DNA from: Candidatus Peregrinibacteria bacterium RIFCSPLOWO2_01_FULL_39_12
GTDB lineage: Bacteria; Patescibacteriota; Gracilibacteria; UBA1369; LOWO2-01-FULL-3
DNA length: 5,042 bases
Direction of reading: 5' to 3'
NCBI GenBank assembly: GCA_001787455.1
Contig: MFXA01000045.1
Span: 1,347 to 6,388, forward strand
The position numbers and the translations under genes are program-made. This document shows, one piece after another, positions 1 to 5,042 of this stretch. The notes beneath the pieces are model-generated. The model did no database searches, had not been told where the DNA came from, and was given only the letters and a program-made list of their open reading frames with translations. The number at the start of each line of letters is the position of its first letter. Position 1 is the stretch's first letter.

Positions 1-3000
1 CAAACGCATCGCGGCATCGTGAGTACTGCGATTCGCCGCAAGATAACGCCAAACCGGAGGGAATACTCCTTGTTTATAACCCGTGTTGGTTTTAACAAAA
101 AACACCGCTTCTTTAAGCCCCTGTCTACCCTGAAACGCTTGCGCCGCTTTCGGATCTTTCATGGTACACAGCTCTCCACGCCGCGCCGCTTCAATATAAT
201 CCTGCACGCGGGAATCTTTGGCTGAACCGATATACGTGTAAGCCAAAATTTCATTCGTAGCGCTGTCATATAAAACAGCATAAGACACCAGCGACGGACT
301 GAAATCAACTTTAATTGTAGCGGTTTCTTTATAAATTTCACCCAGCTCATCCGACATTTGCCACGGCACGGCAAAATAAGTTTTTCCTTCAACATCTACT
401 TTTGTATGAGGCTGAACTTTTTTAAGCCTGAACAATTTGCCGTCTCTTTCCACCGTATTCCCTCTTTTATATTCAGCAGGAATTAAAAAATATTCTTCTC
501 CGTTTATAATTTCTATCTCATATTCCGGACGCTTAAAATCAACCGGCATTCTGTATGCGCGACCGCCAAGCACTTGCACACGCAAAGCCCCCAAAAGTTT
601 TTCTCTTATGCCTTCCTGTAAAGCCGTTATTTCGATGGCATCTTCCGAAATTTCACCGGTCTCGCTTCCGAAAATTTCCCTTAATTTCTCCGCAACCACA
701 TATGTTTTATCGTCTCTTCTAAGAAATAATCCATCCACTTTTTTAAAACATTTACCGTCTCTAATATAAAGAGGCCACTGCGTTATATCTTTTTCGCTTA
801 ATTCCACCAAAGTAAATGCGCCGCAAATATCATCCAAAACATCAACCTTGCGCGCCGGCACAGCGGATTCTTCCGACGATCGCTCCGCCGCAAGAACCAA
901 AGCCGAACAACATACGCGCCTCCGCGAGGATACGCGAAAATCTTGAGACAATCTGTCTTCCAAATTTCCGCTTAAAAACGGAGATCGCCTGTCTGTGCCC
1001 TGGAAATTCTTTTTCCCGAAAACTTTCGTAAACGAACCCATTTCCGGCACAACTTTCATCATTAAACTTTCCAGCGCAAGCATCCACAAATGTTCGTAAA
1101 GCGGGTTATCTCTGTTTATACCAGGAATCGTCGCAATCCCCTTATTATCTAAAAATACTGAAATGGGCACTTCTCCGGATTCCCCCTCATCTTCAAAATA
1201 ACAAACAAGCTCATAATATCCTGCTAAATTCCCTTTATTTTTAACGGACTGGCTGAATTTTTCCAAAACACCTTCTCCGGTTTTTGCTTCCCGTAACCGC
1301 TTGCGCGCAAAATCCGCGCTAAAAATTCTTGAATACTTAATGTAACGCGACAATGGATTTGTATGATCTATCGCTGAATTATAAATAGTCACGGGTTCGT
1401 CCAAATCCCTGCACGTTTTTATAATTTCTATATACCTTTGAATCAATCCGAGCAATTCTTCACGCGCGGGAAAATTCGGATTTTTTGACAACGCATCAAG
1501 CGCTTTTTCTATTCTCTCGCAAATCATTTTGTTTCTTTCTTCAATGCCGGCAATTCCCTCTTTTTCGCTGTAAAAAGGCGATTTCGCACGCTCGTATTCC
1601 GCAATAAGACGGCGCAATTTCTGCATCTCGGAAGATAGCGCTCTACACTCTTCCTCAACCAAACCTGCCTGACCTTCACATCCAAGCCTTGCCAAAAATT
1701 CTTCATGAACAGCCGCCTCAAAAAGCCTTATAAATAATTTTGTTCTTGCTTCATCTTCCGCCGCGTATTCAACACAATCGGCGGAAGTTAAACCGTCCTC
1801 GCACGAGAATTCAGCCGTAACAAATTCGCGTTTTAATTTATTGCCTCCATTTTGTTTCAATGTGCAAATCGCGGAAAAATTTCCGTCTTGCCGTTCAAAA
1901 CGCATTCTCTCTACCCCGAAAATATCGGCGAGAGGCACGCAAACAGGGACAGATTCGGCTTGCAGCGATTCCAAATTAAAACCAGCCGACTCAAATTCCC
2001 TGAATTCCACTTTTTGTATTTCCGCAACATCGCGCAATTTCCCGAATACAATCGCCATGGAAATGGAATCGTCGGTCGGAACCGCATTGCTGTTTCTATG
2101 TTTATCTATTGCCCTGCCTAAAAATACGGGAAACGAAACCGGCTCAAATGATTCCATTTCAAGCCTTTCTCTCGCCGCGACAAATTGTGCGCCCAAAGAA
2201 TCTCGGAGTCCTGCGTGCCGACCCGCCAAACCAAATGCCTCTTGGTATGATTTTTTTGTAAGCAAAGACGGCGACAATAAAACCTCGCAAAGCAATGTTG
2301 ATACCTCTAAATTTTCCTCGTATTGAGGCAGCAATTTTAATACAGCTACTGCTTCCGGTAATTTCACGCCACCCCGCAATTTCCTGGCGATTTTGATAAT
2401 TAAAGATACATCGCAAATTCCAGCTTCAATCATGCCTTCCACCCACCCGACAAAACTATCTAAAAATTCTTTATGATTAAGCGCAATTTCCACTCTTGCG
2501 ACATGCGCCGCTAAATTTTCCGGATGCGCTCGAATTATTTCCGTTAAAACCGAAACTGCTCTTTTATTGTTACCTGCGGCGTGAATTGTTTCTTTATATT
2601 GAGCGTAGCGTGGCAATAAATCCTGATTCCAAATCTCGTACTCCCAATTCGTACCGGCAAATTGGGGCAATGCCTCACAAATAATCCCAATACCGTCCCT
2701 CACATCTTCATCCGTCCCTTTTTTAAAACAAGCCTTTGCCACATAGTATGTTTCGCCGCGCAAAATCGTTCTGCCGCTTACAGCAGAGGCCGCATGTTCA
2801 TCTATAATCTCCTGATATTGCCGCAACTTAAACCGCGCTTCCGCCGCCCTTGCCATGCAAATATTTTTTACTTCCAGCGGAATCCTTACGCGCCCTTCCG
2901 CTTCCGCTTTAAATAATTCCACCAAGGCTTCTATTATTGCATCAGGATTTCTGTGTGCAGGATTGGCAAAATGGCCAAGAAAAATATCCAATGCATTAAA

Positions 3001-4200
3001 ATAAATGACATAATCTTCCCTGTCATTTTGATATGAAGCTTCAATCACAGCTAAACCTCTTCTCACATCCCCTTTTTCTATAGCTTCCCGGCATTCCCTT
3101 CTGCGCGTTGCGACTGTAATTTCCTGACGCGTCTTATCTCTTCGCGCATCAATTTCAGATTCTATTCTATCCAGCTCCCTGCTCATCGGATGATCCATTT
3201 CTTCATAAAAATTCGGAATTAAACTATTGATATTTTTATCTATATCTTCCCATTCCTGTGAACTGCCGAGTTGGCGCAATTTTCGGATTGAGGCAACGCG
3301 GCGAGCTCCTGCATAATCGCCTTTGTACGCAAGGCAATAAGATAAAATATATTCTCGTGCGACACCATAAACATAATCCGCCCCAATTCTATTTTTATCT
3401 AAAATTTCATTAAAATTATGACCGGCTTTTGATATATCCTGCATCCGCATTAAATCTCCTTCCGGATATTTTTTTGCAATAACACCAAACGCGGAGGAGC
3501 TAACCAAAGCCATATTTGCAAAACATTCCATGTGGCTCTTTACAAACTGAAACGCTTCCGCAGTTTTGCCGCGTTCGGACTGAAATTTAAAATATGCATC
3601 AAAAAATTCGTAACGATGACCATACCCCGGAACTTTCATCCGTATCCCAACTTCAAGCAAACGTGCTGTTTCGTCGGGAAATCTTTCCACAGCTCCATCT
3701 TCATTTAAACCGTTTACGCATTCGGTAAAAAGCAAATCAGCGGAATTTAACGAAAACGCACGTATGTAACACCTGTACAATCTACGCCAACATTCTTCTA
3801 TTTGATCTTGCGATGAATCTTTTGCTTTCGCATTGCGCGCGGCATGCATATATATTTTTGCCAGCATCATTGCGGAGATATAACTTATAGATTCAATATC
3901 CGCCGTTGATTTAAGCGCTTCTTCCGGCGTTAATTCGTCAAGCTTATGCATCCATTGCAACACGTCGTCATGCGATTCTGCCTTTTTAAATGTAATCTGT
4001 TGCATATACCGCATCATGTCATCTACATGCTGTCCGGATATCGGAAAACTCGTTGCTTCCATGTCATCAAAAATTCCATTAGTTGTAGCAGTCTCTCTAT
4101 CTCTGGGCAAAGGAATATTAATGAGCTTCCGATTTGGAAACTTATGACGTCTACCTATCAGTGAAGCTTCTAAATGTGGACCAAATGTCTCCGGCATCAT
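1..4200 (-). CDS. Very large multidomain protein of unknown family, N-terminal 1400 residues (3' end outside window)
   Basis: One minus-strand frame is open for all 1400 codons and has no stop before the window edge, so the C-terminus is missing. The start is the first of two adjacent ATG codons (4200 and 4197); an in-frame TAA lies directly upstream (4203-4201), so the protein cannot begin earlier. No Shine-Dalgarno sequence precedes it, and a later Met, such as the one followed by EATSFP, is possible. I see no signal peptide or membrane helix, so it is probably cytoplasmic. Residues about 1-690 are mainly alpha-helical with TPR-like pieces (near 211, 294, 377, 543 and 617). Residues about 690-830 look mixed alpha/beta, 847-904 are heptad-patterned coiled coil, 1146-1280 carry short Gly-Lys-x-aromatic repeats, and 1285-1400 are alpha/beta. 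I see no catalytic motif. It may be a scaffold or protein-interaction platform, but function is unknown. The reading frame is certain; the role is not. Confidence 0.93.
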   Translation of the reverse strand, partial: MMPETFGPHLEASLIGRRHKFPNRKLINIPLPRDRETATTNGIFDDMEATSFPISGQHVDDMMRYMQQITFKKAESHDDVLQWMHKLDELTPEEALKSTADIESISYISAMMLAKIYMHAARNAKAKDSSQDQIEECWRRLYRCYIRAFSLNSADLLFTECVNGLNEDGAVERFPDETARLLEVGIRMKVPGYGHRYEFFDAYFKFQSERGKTAEAFQFVKSHMECFANMALVSSSAFGVIAKKYPEGDLMRMQDISKAGHNFNEILDKNRIGADYVYGVAREYILSYCLAYKGDYAGARRVASIRKLRQLGSSQEWEDIDKNINSLIPNFYEEMDHPMSRELDRIESEIDARRDKTRQEITVATRRRECREAIEKGDVRRGLAVIEASYQNDREDYVIYFNALDIFLGHFANPAHRNPDAIIEALVELFKAEAEGRVRIPLEVKNICMARAAEARFKLRQYQEIIDEHAASAVSGRTILRGETYYVAKACFKKGTDEDVRDGIGIICEALPQFAGTNWEYEIWNQDLLPRYAQYKETIHAAGNNKRAVSVLTEIIRAHPENLAAHVARVEIALNHKEFLDSFVGWVEGMIEAGICDVSLIIKIARKLRGGVKLPEAVAVLKLLPQYEENLEVSTLLCEVLLSPSLLTKKSYQEAFGLAGRHAGLRDSLGAQFVAARERLEMESFEPVSFPVFLGRAIDKHRNSNAVPTDDSISMAIVFGKLRDVAEIQKVEFREFESAGFNLESLQAESVPVCVPLADIFGVERMRFERQDGNFSAICTLKQNGGNKLKREFVTAEFSCEDGLTSADCVEYAAEDEARTKLFIRLFEAAVHEEFLARLGCEGQAGLVEEECRALSSEMQKLRRLIAEYERAKSPFYSEKEGIAGIEERNKMICERIEKALDALSKNPNFPAREELLGLIQRYIEIIKTCRDLDEPVTIYNSAIDHTNPLSRYIKYSRIFSADFARKRLREAKTGEGVLEKFSQSVKNKGNLAGYYELVCYFEDEGESGEVPISVFLDNKGIATIPGINRDNPLYEHLWMLALESLMMKVVPEMGSFTKVFGKKNFQGTDRRSPFLSGNLEDRLSQDFRVSSRRRVCCSALVLAAERSSEESAVPARKVDVLDDICGAFTLVELSEKDITQWPLYIRDGKCFKKVDGLFLRRDDKTYVVAEKLREIFGSETGEISEDAIEITALQEGIREKLLGALRVQVLGGRAYRMPVDFKRPEYEIEIINGEEYFLIPAEYKRGNTVERDGKLFRLKKVQPHTKVDVEGKTYFAVPWQMSDELGEIYKETATIKVDFSPSLVSYAVLYDSATNEILAYTYIGSAKDSRVQDYIEAARRGELCTMKDPKAAQAFQGRQGLKEAVFFVKTNTGYKQGVFPPVWRYLAANRSTHDAAMRL
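361..765 (-). repeat. Run of short degenerate Gly-Lys-x-Tyr/Phe protein repeats (residues about 1146-1280)
   Basis: Six short motifs share a turn followed by an aromatic residue and a hydrophobic strand: DGKCFKKV (Gly1149), DDKTYVVA (second Asp1164), GGRAYRMP (second Gly1213), NGEEYFLIP (Gly1234), DGKLFRLKK (Gly1254) and EGKTYFAVP (Gly1272). Spacings are about 15, 49, 21, 20 and 18 residues. Motifs 1-2 and 5-6 also resemble each other as pairs, from RDGK-x-F to KTY, about 105 residues apart. The pattern suggests repeated beta-hairpins in a small beta-barrel or beta-solenoid. The resemblance is visible by eye, but I have no statistical support. Confidence 0.45.
1486..1665 (-). other. Predicted coiled coil within the large protein (residues about 846-905)
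   Basis: Two helical stretches show heptad spacing. In the first, V848, C852, L855, M859, L862, I866 and Y869 follow a 4-3-4-3-4-3 spacing of mostly hydrophobic core positions between charged residues. In the second, I886, N890, I893, I897, A900 and L904 do the same. A short break with Pro and Gly (around KSPFYSEKEG) separates them, so they may form an antiparallel hairpin or a dimerisation segment. The heptads are seen in the translation; the fold and any oligomerisation are inferred. Confidence 0.6.
2515..2616 (-). other. Tetratricopeptide-like repeat within the large protein (residues about 529-562)
   Basis: This is the clearest TPR-like unit in the large protein. Counting Pro560 as TPR position 32 puts Gly543 at position 15, Ala548 at position 20 and Leu552 at position 24, matching the family pattern. 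The core reads GNNKRAVSVLTEIIRAHPEN, and a further amphipathic helix follows (AAHVARVEIAL). Weaker helical hairpins around residues 211, 294 (AYKGDYAGARRVA), 377 (EKGDVRRGLAVIE) and 617 (LPEAVAVLKLL) suggest a longer, diverged alpha-solenoid. TPR solenoids usually bind other proteins; that role is inferred here. Confidence 0.6.
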
Positions 4201-4207
4201 TTATGGT

Positions 4208-4235
4208 TAAATACAGGCGCTTAAATCTATATCAA
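4208..4235 (-). promoter_or_regulatory. Weak candidate promoter for the large minus-strand gene
   Basis: On the minus strand TTGATA (4235-4230, five of six matches to the -35 consensus) is followed after 16 bases by TATTTA (4213-4208, three of six matches to the -10). Transcription would then begin at or next to the ATG at 4200, giving a leaderless message, which would fit the missing ribosome binding site. An alternative is TTTACT (4252-4247) with TATAGA (4231-4226) at a 15-base spacing. Neither is strong, and AT-rich spacers produce such matches by chance. Confidence 0.2.
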
Positions 4236-4268
4236 TCTTATGTTTTAGTAAAGCACTCACTTCTGGTT

Positions 4269-4297
4269 TTGACCAAAAACAAACACTCATATACCAT
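4269..4297 (+). promoter_or_regulatory. Candidate sigma-70-type promoter for the Nudix gene
   Basis: TTGACC (4269-4274) matches the -35 consensus at five of six bases. After an ideal 17-base spacer comes TACCAT (4292-4297), which keeps the first two and last two bases of TATAAT. Transcription would begin near 4304, leaving a leader of about 19 bases before the ATG at 4323. The position independently supports that ATG over the upstream in-frame one at 4134, which lies inside the divergent gene. It is a pattern match only. Confidence 0.4.
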
Positions 4298-4322
4298 ACT
4301 CCCGACAATTCAATCAAAAAAA

Positions 4323-4889
4323 ATGCGCTGGAAAACTTTAAAATCCAAAACAATAATCAAAAACCGCTTTTTCAATCTTTTGGAAGAATCATACAAAAAA
4401 ACCGACGGAAAAATCATCAACAAATTCTATACGGTTAAAAGAAAAGATGTCGCTGTAATAGCCGCATTCACAAAAAATAAAAAAATCGTACTGATCAGTC
4501 AATACAGACCATCCGTAAAAATTTCAGATTTAGAATTGCCGGCGGGCTACATGGAAAAAGGAGAAAAAAACATAAAACAAACCGCCGAAAGAGAACTTTT
4601 GGAAGAGACGGGATACAAAACTAAAAAATTGATAAAGATAGGAGAAGCCTTTGTTTCTGCGGGATTTATGAACAACAAAGTTCATTTTTTTATAGGATTT
4701 GATGCGGAAAAAATTTCGGAACAAAAATTGGACAGCAGTGAAGAAATAGAGGTAAAAATAACTTCATGGAAAAAGGCTCTTAATTTGGTGAAAAAGGGAA
4801 AAATTAAAGATTTGGGATCGGTTACGGGGATGATGCTGGCGGAGAGATATCTGAAGAAAGTTTTCCCGGGAAAAAACTGGACTTTTTAG
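4323..4889 (+). CDS. Nudix hydrolase, ADP-ribose pyrophosphatase-like
   Basis: The product is a complete 188-residue protein, a typical length for NudF-type ADP-ribose pyrophosphatases, which split ADP-ribose into AMP and ribose 5-phosphate with Mg2+ in the cytoplasm. The N-terminus (MRWKTLKSKTIIKNRFF), the strand DVAVIAAF (42-49), QYR at 60-62 and ELPAG at 71-75 are characteristic of this subgroup. The Nudix box spans G75 to Y98 (DNA 4545-4616) and keeps the metal-binding RELLEETGY core (R90, E91, E94, E95). Two details are odd. Eight residues, not seven, separate E81 from R90. The usual SPGF after the box reads SAGF (112-115), so the substrate could differ. I chose the ATG at 4323 because family similarity begins there. 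The in-frame ATG at 4134 would add 63 unrelated residues and overlap the divergent gene. No Shine-Dalgarno sequence is seen, but the leader is A-rich. The gene is lysine-rich and clearly more AT-rich than much of its neighbour. Confidence 0.93.
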   Translation: MRWKTLKSKTIIKNRFFNLLEESYKKTDGKIINKFYTVKRKDVAVIAAFTKNKKIVLISQYRPSVKISDLELPAGYMEKGEKNIKQTAERELLEETGYKTKKLIKIGEAFVSAGFMNNKVHFFIGFDAEKISEQKLDSSEEIEVKITSWKKALNLVKKGKIKDLGSVTGMMLAERYLKKVFPGKNWTF

Positions 4890-4931
4890 TGAAACTATTA
4901 TGAAATAACTTCATTGTTTTCTAGGGAAAGA
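4890..4931. other. Intergenic stretch after the Nudix stop, no convincing terminator
   Basis: This AT-rich stretch directly follows the TAG at 4887-4889. An imperfect inverted repeat (TGAA-x-x-TA against TAACTTCA) precedes TTGTTTT, but two mismatches leave the stem too weak to call a rho-independent terminator. I see no reading frame or known RNA here. Confidence 0.5.
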
Positions 4932-4963
4932 ACCGATGCCACCACATCGGTCCATATAGGTGG
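4932..4963. other. Perfect hairpin with possible pseudoknot partner
   Basis: ACCGATG (4932-4938) is exactly complementary to CATCGGT (4945-4951), giving a 7-bp stem around a 6-base loop, CCACCA. The loop bases CCACC (4939-4943) are exactly complementary to GGTGG (4959-4963), so the plus-strand RNA could fold into an H-type pseudoknot, most comfortably with four of the five loop pairs. It lies 42 bases after the Nudix stop and lacks a following U-run, so it is not a standard terminator. It could be a 3'-end structure of the Nudix mRNA or the leader of something beyond the window. No known RNA family was recognised. Confidence 0.45.
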
Positions 4964-4975
4964 GATTTGCTTCTA

Positions 4976-5042
4976 TTCAGCGTGCCGCCTGGTGGGACGG
5001 CTGGGATGATCAGGGCGCGGGCTCCTCGGCGGGCGCGGCGGG
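4976..5042. other. Extremely GC-rich terminal segment of uncertain origin
   Basis: Of the last 62 bases (4981-5042), 50 are G or C by hand count, about 81%, while sampled 60-base lines of the adjacent Nudix gene run from 28 to 37%. The change occurs within a few bases near 4976-4981. Such a jump at a sequence end is typical of a chimeric join or assembly error. It could also mark the edge of a foreign element or a gene of different composition. GCCG (4984-4987) pairs with CGGC (4998-5001), but short stems are expected by chance at this composition. Confidence 0.6.
5010..5042 (-). CDS. Possible C-terminal tail of a convergent gene (very tentative)
   Basis: Read on the minus strand from the window edge, one frame gives PAAPAEEPAP and then TGA (5012-5010). 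Alanine-, proline- and glutamate-rich endings of this kind are common in GC-rich bacterial proteins, so this could be the last ten codons of a gene entering from the right. Ten codons prove little, another minus-strand frame stays open further, and the segment may itself be artefactual. No function can be proposed. Confidence 0.15.
   Translation of the reverse strand, partial: PAAPAEEPAP

Noticed and set aside
437..769. A 110-codon plus-strand open frame
   Set aside because: It is antisense to the repeat-bearing part of the large protein; the Ser/Pro-rich translation shows no domain and there is no supporting start signal.
842..1087. An 81-codon minus-strand frame overlapping the large gene, considered as a sign of a frameshift
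   Set aside because: The main frame stays open and sensible on both sides and through this stretch, so no frameshift is needed. The translation here is low-complexity and looks like a linker.
1841..2326. A 161-codon plus-strand open frame
   Set aside because: It lies entirely antisense to the continuous 1400-codon frame, has a Ser/Pro/Asn/Lys-rich translation without any family motif, and its openness follows from the codon use of the opposite strand.
727..2728. The shared string TTTTAAAACA at two places in the large gene (near 731 and 2719)
   Set aside because: Both copies encode Cys-Phe-Lys-Lys in frame and the flanking residues do not match, so it is most likely chance from AT-rich Phe-Lys-Lys codons.
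4134..4322. A 63-residue N-terminal extension of the Nudix protein from the ATG at 4134
   Set aside because: It would overlap the first codons of the divergent gene, lies upstream of the candidate promoter, and shows no resemblance to Nudix proteins. Family similarity begins exactly at the ATG at 4323.
4889..4917. A rho-independent terminator after the Nudix gene
   Set aside because: The inverted repeat has two mismatches in eight positions and contains almost no G-C pairs; the T-run is interrupted.
1..5042. CRISPR arrays, tRNA or rRNA genes, transposase genes, terminal inverted repeats
   Set aside because: No regularly spaced direct repeats, cloverleaf-forming sequences, rRNA-like stretches or transposase motifs were found on reading both strands.

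Overview
The window carries two divergently transcribed protein genes with a 122-base spacer between them, then a short unexplained tail with a sudden jump in base composition. It looks like bacterial (less likely archaeal) DNA: coding density is high, there are no introns, the standard code fits, and neither gene has a clear Shine-Dalgarno sequence. I cannot name the phylum. The low-to-moderate GC, lysine-rich proteins and A-rich translation starts would fit several poorly cultivated lineages, but that is only an inference.

Layout. Positions 4200 down to 1 (minus strand) form one uninterrupted reading frame of exactly 1400 codons, with no stop before the window edge. It is the N-terminal part of a very large protein of no family I recognise. 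From its N-terminus it has a long alpha-helical section with tetratricopeptide-like pieces, a mixed section, a heptad-patterned coiled coil, a run of short degenerate repeats of the form Gly-Lys-x-Tyr/Phe, and a further alpha/beta segment that runs off the edge. No signal peptide or membrane segment is visible, so it is probably cytoplasmic. The shorter open frames within 1-4200 on either strand are shadows of this gene.

Positions 4323-4889 (plus strand) encode a complete 188-residue Nudix hydrolase of the ADP-ribose pyrophosphatase type. Its Nudix box is one residue longer than the textbook pattern, and the usual Ser-Pro-Gly-Phe after the box reads Ser-Ala-Gly-Phe. The spacer 4201-4322 holds a reasonable candidate promoter for the Nudix gene and only weak candidates for the large gene.

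Positions 4890-5042 contain no complete gene. They hold a perfect 7-bp hairpin whose loop can pair with a downstream GGTGG (a possible pseudoknot). The last 62 bases are about 81% GC, against roughly one third GC in the adjacent Nudix gene. This is either an assembly or chimera artefact, or the edge of a different genetic element. A ten-codon Pro/Ala/Glu reading ending in TGA on the minus strand could be the tail of a convergent gene, but it is far too short to rely on.

Nothing links the two genes functionally beyond their head-to-head arrangement. I found no mobile element, CRISPR array, tRNA or rRNA. The most unusual object is the large, uncharacterised, unterminated minus-strand protein.
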